64,000 nucleotides of DNA from Acanthosoma haemorrhoidale (GCA_930367205.1 OV884009.1:123760639-123824638); one strand, 5' to 3'; numbered from the stretch's first letter, positions 1 to 11,539 are shown. Notes: generated by a model from the sequence alone, not told the origin. Numbers and translations are program-made.

Positions 1-129
1 AACAAATACAAAAAAAAAATATTTATCTCTGATTTACACTTTTTTATAATAAATTTTAAGAGGGTACTTTGTTAGATAATTACTTGTCAGTGCAAGAGCC
101 CTTATTCGGGCTTAAACAATGAATGATAA

Positions 130-430
130 TTCTTTTTTCAATAAACAAAATAAACGAATTACAGGCGTAAACAGTGGCTTTCTTAATGAACTTGCAGTAG
201 TACTCTACTATAGCTAAAAATTACTTAAGTTGAGTAACATTATCTGGTGGTTTGATTTTAATTGATACAATTACTTTATTTTTGTCCGACTTTATCAATT
301 ATATGTCCTAGGTAATTAACCTTTTCACATGAAAATTCTGATTTTTCAATATTGATCGATTGATTGATCAAACTGCAATCCTGTTCCTGTATTAGAGGCA
401 ATTCTGCAAATGTCATCACCTCATGTTCAT
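130..430 (-). pseudogene. Ty3/gypsy reverse-transcriptase remnant
   Basis: The minus strand reads FSCEKVNYLGHIIDKVGQK, the conserved end of the gypsy RT thumb. About 30 codons on it reads KPPDNVTQLK*FLAIVEYYC, matching the 'PxTxxELRSFLGLxNYYRKF' connection region. Stops break the frame. No LTRs or flanking duplication are seen, so this is an isolated fragment in the intron upstream of Trpm exon 1. Confidence 0.7.
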
Positions 431-784
431 CTAGCAGCCATTGATCTATTAACAGTTTATATGCCTGATGCAATATAGTGAGGAAAATGGATCATATTTT
501 ATCTTCTGTTTCAATTGAATTAGCACAAAAGAATTTCTTGAGCTTTCTATCATGCACATCCCAATCATACAAATTTGGATTGCAAGACGATAAGGGTCCA
601 ATATGTGCCATCATGGCCTGTTTCTTTTCTTTCATGTTCCTTTTACTTTTTTCTGCAGCATCAATGCAATATCCGGGACAAATAACTAAACACTAGACAT
701 CATGCAGTAATTATTTAATGAACAACTCTAACCTTTACCAAAAACAAGGTGTGCAAATAATATAGAATAGGAAAACTGACATAC

Positions 785-1175
785 TGCAAATTTATTGCAT
801 TCATTTTGGCAAATCTTTTTAAATGAAAGAGGGGGCAGTTGGAGAAGGGCTTCTAATACTTTGATAGGCATTGTTCTCATAGTCCCAGTAATTCCCAGAC
901 ATTCAATTCTTTGGATGCTTGTTAGCTTGGCTCTCTTCTTACCTCTGGCTCAAAGAACACAGGGCCTGTGCATTATGACCACATAATGTATGCGTGACCT
1001 ATTTATGGTGTTACGTCCCTGAAGCAACATTGGTAGCTTCATGTTCCATGCCTTCTCTATGGATTTTCTTGTTTGCCACAAGGTGGCTATGGATTTTTTT
1101 TTATTTAGGTTGATCATTTGAGTGTTCCAGTTTAGTTTGGAGTACAGTGTGACACCTAAGTAATGCATCTCTTAT
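785..1175 (-). pseudogene. LINE (R1/Jockey-type) RT C-terminal remnant
   Basis: The minus strand reads HYLGVTLYSKLNWNTQ, the 'KYLGVxLDxxLxW' motif that follows the RT catalytic site in APE-type LINEs. After a frameshift it reads AKLTSIQRIECLGITGTMRT, the 'xxLxxxQRxxxxxIxGAxRT' motif near the ORF2 end. Both are in the right order and spacing. It is degenerate and truncated at both ends. Confidence 0.75.
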
Positions 1176-2175
1176 GGCAAAACTAGAGTTGTTATGAAGT
1201 CTTGGGAAATGTATCCATCTCTTTTCTTTTTAATTGTGAAGAAAATCAATTCCGGTTTTGTTAGATTGCCAGAAAAACCGTCTTCTCTCTACTGTGTTTC
1301 TATGATCTTGCAGGTGCTTTGCGTGTAGTCTCCCACTGTATGAAAAGTGTATGAAAATGGTTGGGAATGTTACCAATCCATCATCATCATACATAGGCCT
1401 GCATTCAGAAGAAATCAAATAGTTCTACAGCAGATGTTTCTGGCTAGGTCATTTGAAGATCTATTAAAAGGAGCGGAATTAAAATCCTAGCTGCATCACA
1501 AAAATGCATTCAGCAATTGGATTCAAATTAAAATAATATAGTATATTTTTAATGACTGATAACATGATGAATCAATGGCTTTATCTGTTGTCCTAACCAC
1601 ATAACATTTTCTCTATCAAAATAAATCTGTAATTATTAATAAGTACACTAATATATATTAAACAATATATTATAATAATAATACTATTCACTGCAATATA
1701 TTAAATATTTAATACATTTATTAATTCTGGAATGTCACTATTTTTTTCTTTTTAGTTTATTTTTTAATTTTTAATGCTATTAACCAATACTTATTTAAAT
1801 GAGTAGGATTACATACTACAATCAATAATTATTAAAATGATCAATATGAGAAAACAAATACAGGCTTATGATCTATTTTTTTTAAAAAACACTTTATTGC
1901 ATCCTCATTTCTCCAATATTTTGTCTGGGTTATTCAGGGATCAGCTTAAAAATATCTAAGATTTTACATGTCATGAGCTATAATGTTGTAATAGAGATAA
2001 TTAAACATAGTTTAGCATTCTTTCCTTACAATATAATTTGCAATGTTCTGTTGAAATATAGCATATAAGTGGCTATTCTTATAGTCACAATTCACTGGTT
2101 GTAATTATTTGAAAATTTCTTATAATTGAAGTTATTATTTCAGTTTTATTTAAGACCCTATGATTTTATTTTCAG
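1176..2175. other. Intron sequence, nothing recognised
   Basis: Very AT-rich intron preceding Trpm exon 1, with runs of TA and T. No coding similarity or repeat is recognised, apart from the acceptor pyrimidine tract near 2175. Confidence 0.6.
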
Positions 2176-2368
2176 ATCTCAGTATACTAGAAGAAAATTT
2201 CGTTTGATATATGCTAAAGTTATGAAAAAATCTCCTCATGTTCACCGAAACAGTTCATCTTTCATAAAATATTATGGCAATGCTAATTTAACACTTAGTT
2301 TACTAGCAGAAACTCTACCAGCTTCCAAAGAAATGCCATTATTTGATTACCCTTTTAATGAACTCATG
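2176..2368 (+). CDS. Trpm: Trpm exon 1 of window: end of N-terminal TRPM homology region
   Basis: Reads (R)SQYTRRKFRLIYAKVM ... DYPFNELM. The YTRRKFRLIY motif and the P-x-NEL block are hallmarks of the cytosolic region just before the 'WAxLxxRQ' block of TRPM channels. The acceptor is TTTTCAG ending at 2175 and the donor is ATG|GTAATT at 2369. The exon enters with one base completing a split codon and ends on a whole codon. A second TTTCAG ends at 2143; using it would shift the frame by 32 nt, so the 2175 site is preferred. An open frame runs back to an ATG at 2126, but that is intron, not a start: the family needs several hundred residues upstream. Confidence 0.9.
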
Positions 2369-2569
2369 GTAATTTATGCACTCTATTTAATGCATCCCTA
2401 AAGACCATATAAGTAATGATTATAATCATATAATAGTTAATTGATTCATATATTTGTTCCTAATCTAAACAAGCGCCTAAAACAATTTCAGGTTGAAAAT
2501 TTGAAGCACTTATTAAATTATTCATAAGTCTGAAATACTTCCAAAGATAAAATTTGTTTTAATTTTTAG

Positions 2570-2759
2570 ACATGGGCAGTTTTGACAAAAAGACAGCAAA
2601 TGTCTTTGCTAATGTGGCAACATGGTGAAGAAGCTCTCGCTAAAGCATTAGTTGCATGTAAGTTGTACAAAGCGATGGCTCATGAAGCAGCAGATGATGA
2701 CCTTGAAACAGAAATTTATGAAGAGCTTAGAAATTATGGAAAAGAATTTGAATCCATAG
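2570..2759 (+). CDS. Trpm: Trpm exon 2: cytosolic TRPM homology region
   Basis: Starts [21 protein letters not shown] and continues with [12 protein letters not shown], the strongly conserved '[24 protein letters not shown]' segment of TRPM proteins. The acceptor TTTTTAG ends at 2569. The donor is CCATAG|GTAATA with GT at 2760. The exon starts in phase 0 and leaves one base of a Gly codon, completed by the next exon 7.1 kb away. The acidic end ([12 protein letters not shown]) matches the 'ELLEQ'-type linker that follows in the family. The 201-bp intron before it is the shortest in the gene. Confidence 0.93.
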
Positions 2760-2899
2760 GTAATAATTTAGATAACATAAATATGTACAACTAAACAGCC
2801 GTACTTTCAGAGCTATGATTTTCAGTCTTAAGGCAATTTGATCTTTGTTATCTATGATAAAACCTTGATATTTTTGAGGTGAAGTTATTTATATTTGTA

Positions 2900-3062
2900 A
2901 TGATTATTAGTTAATAGCCAAAAAAAAAAATATAATGACAGGGACGGGACTTGAACCTGGGACCACCCCAATAACTAGTCAGGGGCTCTACTACCGCTTC
3001 TGGTCCTAGGTACAAGTCCTAACCCTGCCAGTATATTTTTTCTTAAGGTAATAATTATAAAT
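2900..3062 (-). repeat. tRNA-like foldback repeat, copy 1
   Basis: Read on the minus strand it contains an A-box-like AGCGGTAGTAGAGC and a B-box-like GGTTCAAGTCC, as in tRNA-derived SINEs. The outer ends form an imperfect inverted repeat: the left arm (2900-2960) and the reverse complement of the right arm (3005-3062) both read ATTATT..., an A-rich run, a TGACAGGG-like block and then ACTTG-ACCT. It is related to the longer copy at 9592-9813, and the right tRNA-like unit is mostly lost. It is not a functional tRNA gene: there is no convincing acceptor stem. Confidence 0.55.
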
Positions 3063-4494
3063 AGTAGTGGGACCTATACCACAAACATTGTTTTATTTAT
3101 ATTCCTCTTTCTGGAAGAAAGTACAATAATAGTTTTTTCAGGGCCTCTAATTTACACATCAACCCCTAAAGTCCAAAACCTCTTAATTGACAAAACCATA
3201 ACTTTTCAGGAGAAAGGAAAGAACTATTTTATAGACAAATGTTAAGGTTTTTTTTTAAATGTATAAACGATAAAATGACTGTTTGTTTGAAAGTAAGTGA
3301 TTGTTTTAAAAACAAAAACAAGATGAAGAAGCTTGCAAGAAAGATGACACAGAACACAATTGACCTCAAAAATGAGATAGTTCCCCTCCCTGGGAGTATT
3401 TATAATGATCAACTTTCAACCCATTGGAGTATTATTTAAGATGTGGGATTTAAATGTGGCTCTTAATACTCGTGCAAAAAGGCTTTTATTTAAGCTCATG
3501 TCTTGGGCCTACGTCTCTTTGGCTTAATGTAAGGTGTTATCAAAGGCTCCCTTTCTATGTTCAAGAAGGCGGAGAGAGCAGTCTTTTTGTTTGACAATGA
3601 GTTATTACTTCACCATAAAGACAGTAAGGCTGCTATTGATTTACTTAATTTATAAATTGGGATGTTTTAAGATTGATTTGTATGTAGAGGTATCTTGGTT
3701 ACCAACTGATCAATTACTTATTCCATCTCTTTTACGATTACAGAGGAGAGGCTACTAAAGGTATGTAAGGGCTTTTACTCTGTCTGTGTTTAGAAATATA
3801 TCCTAGCTTGTTGTAAATGATGATATCCTGTGGGGGGCAGCTTGGGGCCGGGGCTTAACCCAGGCAATTTCCTGGTTCCTGAAGATAATTACATTCCATC
3901 ACTTGCCAGAACAGTGCATTTTACAGTATAATCCTCATTATCAGTTCTACAGGAGGGTTACTTTTCCTCGAACAGGTATAAAGTTTCTAAACCTCGAGGT
4001 TGTGGTTGGACTAGGGATCATCAACTCATTTCCTTAAAAGCTACTTAGCAATGTTTCATAACATTGTCCTTGGATGTGGATCGGTTCTAAGGAAAAAAAA
4101 ACTGTAACTTGTAAATATTTAAGAATCTCATCATGGAAGGTGCATTCCTTAGACTGACCTGGGGCTATGCAAATGCTTCTTAACGAGTTTAATAAATTTA
4201 GATTGTTCACACTGGATGAAATGTGCTAAATGGGGTCTAGAGTGATGAACAAAAAACACCACTCCATATATACCAACTGCCAGGACAATCATACATTTAG
4301 AACCAGATTCATTTTGCGAATATCAATTAAGCCACTGGTATCATCAAGGATGAGTTTGCTCAGAGTGAAGGGAAGGTTTTTAATTATAATATCATCATAA
4401 TGACCTATGCTATAAGAAATGACTGATAATACACTGACTTAGGCCATTTTATGGTTGTAGCGAATTTAAGAGCAAGCTTAGAAAATAGAATAAG
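3063..4494. other. Intron sequence, nothing recognised
   Basis: Intronic stretch between the foldback repeat and Ty3 copy A. Short open frames occur but none shows a family motif or splice-consistent structure. Confidence 0.55.
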
Positions 4495-4757
4495 AAAACT
4501 GTGGTATCACTGTTTGTAACAGCAGTTGAACCTTCATGCATAATAAACATGGGAGGGTGTAGACTATTGACAATTATGTGACAGTGCTTCGCACTATTGG
4601 AGCAAACTGTGCATTCGGTTAGAATCTTTAATTAGGGATCAAATAGTGTTGCACTTAACAGATCAAGGGCTACAGGAAAGAATATTAAGAGAAAGTGAAC
4701 TAGATTTACTTTAAAAGGGTTGATTTTGTAAAAGCAGCCGAAACTACAAAGGAACAA

Positions 4758-5556
4758 GTGAGAGTAATACAAGAGAAATCTGTAGAAGTACATGGATTCA
4801 AAAGAGTTAGTAATAAATCTAATTATAACACAGCTAATGATGAGGGCAGGAAACTTAATAATAATCTTAGGCCTAAATACGGGAATCACAGTGGTGTGAA
4901 TATCAATATTGATACGGCATACTACCAGTGTCGGAAGTGTGGAAATAAACATAGAGCCAATAATTGTCCAGCATATGGAAAGTATTGCAGTTTATGCAAT
5001 AAGCCAAATCATTTTGCAGTTGCATGTTTTAAAAACAAGAAAAATATAAGTTTAGTACAACAAAATAAGTGTAAAAGTGAACAGGATAATGCGGATTCCC
5101 TTATTGGCTCTTGTGAATTAGTTGAGAGCTCAAACAAAATTTGTAAATATTTTACAGTGTTCATAAAATTAAAATATTAATAACAAGGAATTGGAGTTCA
5201 AGCTTGATACGGGAGCTGAGATTAATGTAATGCCAATAAGCTGTCTGTTCAAATTGGGAGTAAGTACTAACAATATATGTAATAATAGGCAAATAATGCT
5301 GGAGGTATTTGGAGGCAATCAGTTAAAATTTTTAGGAGTTATTAAATTGAAATGTAGTGCCAATAATGTGAGGAATTGCCAACTTAGTTTTGTTGTAGTG
5401 AATGATGCAAACAATAATAAAATTAAACCCTTACTGGGGTTGGAGGGTTGTGTTAAATTAAACTTAATTAATAGTATAAATGATCTTACAGTTGATAATC
5501 AAAAGAAAATGGAAATTTTGAAGAAAATGAAGACATATTTCAGGGAACTGGACTGA
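4758..5556 (+). pseudogene. Ty3 copy A gag zinc knuckles and protease, broken
   Basis: Two reading pieces. 4758-5180 carries two Cys-His knuckles (CRKCGNKHRANNC and CSLCNKPNHFAVAC) that bind RNA in gag. 5191-5556 carries the aspartic protease active site LDTGAEINV. A small deletion and frameshift near 5155-5195 separates them, whereas copy B is continuous here. A further frameshift near 5530 cuts protease from RT. It cannot make a normal polyprotein. Confidence 0.85.
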
Positions 5557-5582
5557 TAAAAAATTATGAGTGTCGCATTGAA

Positions 5583-6791
5583 GTGGATAAATTTGTAGCA
5601 CCAGTCATCAGACCTCCTAGAAGAGTACCTTTAGCTATTAGGGACAGGTTGCAACAAAAGTTAAATCTTTTGGAGACAGAAAAAATTATTGAAAAAGTGG
5701 ATTGTCCAGTGACATGGCTCAGCAATCTTGTGGTAATCAAAAAATTAGATGGAGGTCTTCGAGTATATTTGGACCCAACTGATCTGAACAAAGTCAACAT
5801 TAAAACACCTGCGTTAATACCTACCTTGCAAGAAGTAACTTCTCAGTTAGCAGGTAAATGTTGGTTTTCTTTACTTGATCTTAAGAAGGGCTTTTATAAT
5901 ATTAAACTGGTTAAAGAATTGTCTAACTTGTGTGCGTTTTCAACAACTTTTGGGTGCTATAAATTCCTCAGACTCCCATTCGGTGTATCCAACGCCCCTG
6001 AGGAGTTCCAAAGAGTAAACACTTCCATATTTTCGGATATTCCTGGACTTATCATATATTTTGATGACATTTTCATTGCAACTGAGACAGAAAAAGAACA
6101 TGATGAAGTGCTAAATAAAGTATTAGAAAGAGCCAGGTCAAGTAATTTAAAATTTAATCCTAGTAAATTTCAATATAAAAGCAATAAAGTTACATTTTTG
6201 GGGCTTGAGTTTGATAAAAATGGGATGAAAATTGACCCACAGAGAATATAAGCTATTAAAAGTTTAGAGAACCCTAGTAATAAGAAGGAATTACAGAGAA
6301 TTTTTGGCATGCTTAATTACATAAGAAGTTTTATTCCAAATTTTGCTGACTTAACTTTTAATTTGCGTACCCTTTTGAAATGTAATTTGGAATTTATTCG
6401 GACAGAAACTCCTCATTCAATGCTTCTAAAAAATATGAAAGAACCTATATATTAAGTCTTCTTTTTGCAACATCTAAATTTCATATATACATCTATGGGC
6501 GTAAAAATTGTGTCATAACAGACCACAAACCTCTTGTGTCTAATTAAAAAGAATGTTGGAGAAATACCATCACCCAGATTGCAGTGGATGATTCTTAAAT
6601 TAATTAAATATGACTTAGATTTGAGATATATGCCTGGGAAGGAATTATATATTGCTGATTTGTTGTCAAGAGGTTGTGAAAATGAGGAGAACGTCAATTC
6701 TGAAGAAGATTGGATTAGTGAGATAGTCCATGAAGTAGAAACAAGATTCTCGAAGAAGAAACCGCCAAGGATAGGACATTACAATGCCTAG
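5583..6791 (+). pseudogene. Ty3 copy A RT/RNase H, broken
   Basis: 5583-6251 reads as RT with the catalytic IIYFDDIFIAT motif intact, stopped by TAA at 6249-6251 where copy B has a Glu codon. RT connection sequence continues to about 6440, where a deletion of roughly 180 bp relative to copy B removes the catalytic Asp/Glu part of RNase H. The end of RNase H resumes at 6534-6791 (LRYMPGKELYIADLLS). Confidence 0.85.
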
Positions 6792-6916
6792 TGCAGTACT
6801 ACATGAATGGATGGCCTGCCAATAGTAAAGATGTGCCTGAATAAATAAAAGTATATTACAAATTTAAAGATGAAATTTGTGTTAGTGGAAATTTAGTATT
6901 TGTTGGGCGAAAGCTG

Positions 6917-7904
6917 TTGGTGCCTATTCCCTTGAGAAAAGAAATGCTGGAAAAGCTTCATAGTCCGCATTTAGGAGTCAGCAAAACACAAGCAAGGGCA
7001 AGACAAATATTTTACTGGCCGCAAATGAACTCAGATATTGAAGAATATGTATTAAAATGTAAAATATGTGAAACTTTTAGGAATAAAAATATAAAGGAAC
7101 CTTTATTGCCTTACCCGGTACCATCAAGACCTTATCAACGGGTCGGTATGGATTTCTTCCAATTAGGAAACTATTCCTACTTAATAATTGTGGATTATTT
7201 ATCAGCCTGGTTTAATGTGGTAAAGATGCCATATAAGGCAGCATCAGAAACAATCAAGGCTATTAAACCAATATTTGCAACACATGGCATATATGATGAA
7301 ATTGTGGCTAGTAATATCCCTTTCTCATCCTTTGAGTTAAAGCAATTGTCAAGGATGGGACATAAAATTAATTAACACCAGCCCACACTATCCACAATCA
7401 AATGGAATGGTGGAGAAAGCAGTTGGTATTTGCAAAAGCCTCATGGGAAAATGTTACAAATCTAGACAAGACTTCAATTTAGGATTAATGGAGTATAGAA
7501 AGTTCCCAATCACAGGATTTTCAGTAAGCCCAGCACAAATACTGATGAGCAGACAGCTAAGAACAGTCATCCCAACTATTGAAGAAAACCCTCTGCCAAC
7601 TGTCGTTGGGGTGAAGGAGGATAAGGAGCTTAAACAGCAAAAGTCTAAGTTATACTAAGATAAAACATCACATCAGGAAATCCTTTTGCTATTAATGGAG
7701 AACAAAATAATTATCCCACTTTGGAAAATAACATTACTGAAAGTAATGAATTGAATACTGAGACTCAACTGGTTCCAGCTCCATCACCTCAACATCCACA
7801 AGAGAGTCCTGAGGTCACCTTTGAAACCCATAACCGAGCTCTACCTCAAGCTATGTCTAGATATGGAAGACAAATTATTAAACCTAGAAGATTAGTGGAA
7901 GAAT
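6917..7904 (+). pseudogene. Ty3 copy A integrase, broken
   Basis: 6917-7375 holds the zinc-binding domain (HSPHLGVSK and CKICE) and the first catalytic Asp (GMDFFQ). The second catalytic Asp is changed to Ser (IVASNIPF against IVADNMPF in copy B). Frameshifts near 7365 and a TAA at 7656-7658 split off 7407-7658, which carries the catalytic Glu in NGMVEKAV. About 130 bp of the C-terminal part present in copy B (near 63145-63300) is missing near 7675. The tail resumes at 7721 and ends with RRLVEE. Confidence 0.85.
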
Positions 7905-8016
7905 GAACTTTAATAGTTAAATTGGTATTATTGTATTTTATGTCTATTTTGAAAATTTATTTTATTTTGTTGTTGTACATAATTGTTAATATGGAATTTT
8001 AATAAAAGGAGGGAGC

Positions 8017-8148
8017 TGTGGTAACACTGTTTGTAACAGCAGTTGAACCTCCATGAATAATAAACATGTGTTGTTACAGTAAACTTAATTATATAAATAA
8101 AGTTATATTAATGACTGGAGACTTAATTTATAACCCATAAATACAACA
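8017..8148 (+). repeat. 3' LTR of Ty3 copy A
   Basis: TGTGGTAACACTG...AATACAACA, 132 bp, with TG/CA ends. Alignable with the 143-bp 3' LTR of copy B (63642-63784) and clearly diverged from it. It contains an AATAAA near 8095, a possible polyadenylation signal in the Trpm sense orientation. A purine tract precedes it (AAAAGGAGGGAG, 8004-8015). Confidence 0.88.
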
Positions 8149-8289
8149 AAAACTTTATTTAAAATTTGATTTACAATTCAGTTACTATATTGTTATTTCA
8201 TGTTCAGGTATCCTTTCATATCCTAAAGAATACCCAGTACACAAGAGATAAATAATATGTTAGAATTAAAAATGTAGAAATTAATGGAG

Positions 8290-8700
8290 GGGCAATTAAA
8301 ACATGGTTCACAGCTAGGATGGATGAGGTGATCAATTTAGAACCGTTAGCCACTCATTTGATCCAAAATGGGAGAAATTGAAGAAAAGAAATACCAATAT
8401 CACAGCTGAGGAGGTGTTAAGCCGAGAAATCCCTGTAGGCTGAGAGGCTTGGTTTGACAATGATTGCCAAGCAGTGACTATGACGAAGAATCAGTCCTAT
8501 ATACTGATTTTGATGAAACGTGACTCTAAATGAGATGGGAGGAGTATAAACAAAAATGGAGAGAGGCAAAACAATTGCATAGACCCAAGAAGAAAGAATA
8601 GCAGCTCTATGATGAGATTATTAATTCTGGATAAGCAAATAGTGATTTTAAAAATAAATAACTTGAAAATAAAAATAAAAAATAATAGAGAAAGGCAGAT
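8290..8700 (+). pseudogene. LINE ORF2 remnant (linker between endonuclease and RT)
   Basis: Across frameshifts the + strand reads WFDNDCQAVTMTKNQSY and then KWREAKQLHRPKKKE. This fits the 'WFDxxCxxAxxxKNxAY...YxxxRREAKxLxRxKKxE' linker that precedes RT in LINE ORF2. No intact frame and no target duplication. Confidence 0.6.
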
Positions 8701-9591
8701 CAGAAATGTCTGTAATATAGAGGATTAACATGGAGAAGAATGAGTATAATGTACAGGGTCTGATGCTTGGGGGAAATTATACTATTCCCATAGCTTATAA
8801 GAAAAATTACTATATATGTTGCGGCCCCATTAGGCTATTTTGGGACAGACATGCTTGCGGGCCAGGGGTCTTGTGGTAGTAATCTAACAACCTGAAGTCA
8901 GACTGCTTAGAGGTGAAGCAATTGCTATCACAAAAGCAGTGGGTGTGATGCGTTCAGTCGGCCAGCTCCAGAAAATTTCCAGTTATATCCATTCACATCA
9001 GTTCATCACTGTTCTCATTACCCCAGGAGTGTATGTATGAAGCGGCACCAGGACCCTAAGGTTCATTTTAAGAAGATCATTTCCAGTAAGTAACCTTACT
9101 TTCATTTCTTTCATCTCAGACGTGAAGCAATTTCGTATGAGACCACATTATTTGGCCAGTTCCGATGTTCTCCCGTGTTTATTCAGTATCATCTGATCAT
9201 CCCTGTTCTTGTTATATCACACGCAAAAGTGCAGAGCTCGAGGGACGATGTGTTTTCAGCCTGCGAACGTCCACTTCATCGGAATCTGAATTCGATTGTA
9301 AATATCAACAATCTACAGACAGTTTCTTTATAACCTCAATTGCTTAAGTTTAAGATTTATTATATATTTCTTTGTTTCTCATTCCAAGTCATTTCATAAT
9401 TAATATCTTAATATCCAGATATTAAGTTCATCTTAATGAATATTTTTATCAATTAAATTACCATTGCATATAAAATTGTTATTCATTTATACACTGTTGG
9501 AAGCGGCAAATATTTTACAGGCACACAATGAATTAAGTTTTCAGTTTCGAAAGCCCTCTCTGCCATCACATTTAGTCCTCTGGGCTGGATA
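8701..9591. other. Intron sequence, nothing recognised
   Basis: Intronic sequence with a less AT-rich patch at about 8820-9300 that could be an old non-coding transposon part. No coding motif or terminal repeat is identified. Confidence 0.5.
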
Positions 9592-9813
9592 ATATTAATA
9601 ATTATTAACCAAAGAAAAAATATAGTGATAGGATTGGGACTTGAACCTAGGAATATCAGGTTGTGTGGGTGCTCTACCTGCTGTGTTAGTCCTCACTTGT
9701 ATATGACTATATCAGTTGTTACAACACCTGACCAGATATTGTTGGCTCTCGGGTTTGAGTCCAGACCCTGCCATGATCTTTTTTCTTTTTTCTTCTGATA
9801 GTTATTAATAATT
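9592..9813. repeat. tRNA-like foldback repeat, copy 2 (two divergent tRNA-like units)
   Basis: The outer arms form an imperfect inverted repeat of about 55 bp. The left half, read on the minus strand, has an A-box-like AGCAGGTAGAGC (complement of 9671-9682) and a B-box-like AGGTTCAAGTCC (complement of 9637-9648). The right half, read on the plus strand, has an A-box-like TATCAGTTGTTACAACACC (about 9710-9728) and a B-box-like GGGTTTGAGTCC (9751-9762). Two tRNA-like units thus point away from each other. It shares both ends with 2900-3062. It could be a dimeric tRNA-SINE or a MITE that captured tRNA sequence. Confidence 0.55.
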
Positions 9814-9901
9814 CTGAGATCTATACCACAGCTAAATTTAAGATTTTTAGATAATTTAGATACATTAAAATTCTTTATAGCCTGAAATCAAATTGTTATA
9901 G

Positions 9902-10113
9902 GATTAGAGCTTTTAGACTACTGTTATCGACAAGATGATGATCAAACACAGCAGTTGTTGACTTGTGAACTTCAAAATTGGAGTGGACAAACGTGTTTAA
10001 GCTTAGCAGTTGCTGCAAATCATAGACAACTTCTAGCTCATCCTTGCAGCCAAATAATACTAGCTGATTTATGGATGGGTGGTTTACAAACTCGAAAGAA
10101 TACTAATATTAAG
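9902..10113 (+). CDS. Trpm: Trpm exon 3: last cytosolic segment before S1
   Basis: With the carried base it reads GLELLDYCYRQDD, then TCELQNWSGQTCLSLAV and ILADLWMGGLQTRKN. These align with the TRPM blocks 'ELLExxxRQDE', 'LxxELxNWSxxTCLxLAV' and 'LLSDxWMGxLxxRKN'. The acceptor TTATAG ends at 9901 and the donor is AAG|GTAATA at 10114. The exon ends in phase 0. Cys and Trp positions typical of the family are kept, and there is no internal stop. Confidence 0.93.
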
Positions 10114-11539
10114 GTAATATTGTATTCCAATGATTTTTTAGACCTGTGAACAAAAATTAATTTATAAAAAGATTTAAACCAACAACAGTATATTTCCAAT
10201 GTAGATAAGTTATTGTTTGGAAATCAGCAGAAAAGATAAGCTTTTATCTAGTTAAGATATTAACTAACCCTACTGTAAACACAAGGACCTGTCACAGATT
10301 CGATATTAACACTTCTAAGGCTAACCCCTCATTGATATGGAGGTTTATTGATCTGTAATAGGATAACCCACAGTTAGCCATGAAACTTCAAGAAAAGAAA
10401 TCAGTTCAATTTTGTAAATAAGGAGAAGATGCTTTATTTTCTTCTAATTTAAAGAATAGTGTTACTTGTTGCTGTCTGGTTTAGAGAGAAAATGACAAGC
10501 TGTTGTTGTTATAATGTCATATTGGAGCAACTCTCTACTTTGAGTGAAAGAATTCTCAAGTATAACAACTTAGCATCAAGAGCTGATCACTTGCTCTTCC
10601 TGACCTGATACATAAATCAGAAATACACTGTATGTCAAAGTTTCCTTCGTAACTAAATTAGATGAAAAATAAGCAACTTCTTAGTCATCACATCACGGTG
10701 ATTCCCAACAAATGCATTTTATTATGAAATTGCGATTTTAAAGAGAAAAAAAAGGCATGCTTTGAAAACCATGGCAAGTTGAGAGATTAGTGAGGATTAA
10801 GTAAGCTAAAGTAAATAAACAAGGTTTTATCTATATAATAAATAAGATATATTAGTTTATAATTAATTGTTTTTTAAGTGATAGGTTACATAAAATTAAA
10901 TAAACTATCAAAATGGTAGTATCTTTTTGTCTTATACATATTTTGTTTATGCTTTATAATCATTGATCGCTTATAGTTACGCTTCTTTTATTTTCACTCT
11001 AATTGGTATGTTCACATAATATTTGAAATCTCACAACCTACATTTTTGTTCTTATACCAAGCCCATCTAATACCAATCACACTTTCATCTTAATAAGAAT
11101 AACGTTTTACAGTTTACATGTGACTGCTAAGTTATCTTCATTAATTCTCGATTGTCGAACGAAATGTTCGGTTTTGGCCAAAACCTGTCTTATCTTATAC
11201 ATCTTTATTAAAATTATTACATGCAATCAATAAATAGTATTTTGAGCTGTGCTTACGACACCAGTTTGTTTGTTTTTATCGCTGGATTCACTCCCCCTTA
11301 CTTCTATTCTGGTATGTTCAGGTATGTTGAAGTATCGTTGTTTAAATCAGTCTCTTGTTTTCTACTGTAATTTTTTAATGAATGTCAACGAGGGGAAGAA
11401 ATAGTTTTAATCAAGTGTTGGTTTCTTAAACGATTAATGCCAGATTGTAGAAGGGTACTGTAAAATAATACAACTTTTTTGTCTTTCCACAACTGTTAGT
11501 TTCTTGTCGTTAAGATGTGATGTGGGGGCCCCATCTAAG
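10114..11539. other. Intron sequence, nothing recognised
   Basis: AT-rich start of the intron after Trpm exon 3. No coding similarity, tRNA or repeat is recognised. Confidence 0.55.

Larger units (their letters stand above)
4500..8148 (+). mobile_element. Ty3/gypsy retrotransposon copy A, defective
   Basis: The element starts TGTGGTATCACTG at 4500 and ends ATACAACA at 8148. It is flanked by a 5-bp direct repeat AAAAC (4495-4499 and 8149-8153), the expected gypsy target duplication. The 3' LTR is 8017-8148, preceded by a purine tract. A deletion runs from about 50 bp into the 5' LTR to the middle of gag, removing the primer site. A second deletion near 6450 removes the RNase H core. Pieces of gag zinc knuckles, protease (DTGA), RT (YFDD), RNase H end and integrase remain, with stops and frameshifts. 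Closest relative in the window is copy B at 59312-63784. Confidence 0.92.

Noticed and set aside
2126..2401. Open frame beginning with ATG at 2126 that contains Trpm exon 1, as a possible protein start
   Set aside because: The frame before 2176 is intron, a consensus acceptor lies at 2174-2175, and TRPM proteins need a long cytosolic domain upstream.
2935..3030. A genuine tRNA gene on the minus strand
   Set aside because: A- and B-box-like motifs are present, but no acceptor stem or full cloverleaf forms. The unit belongs to a repeat with a second copy at 9592.
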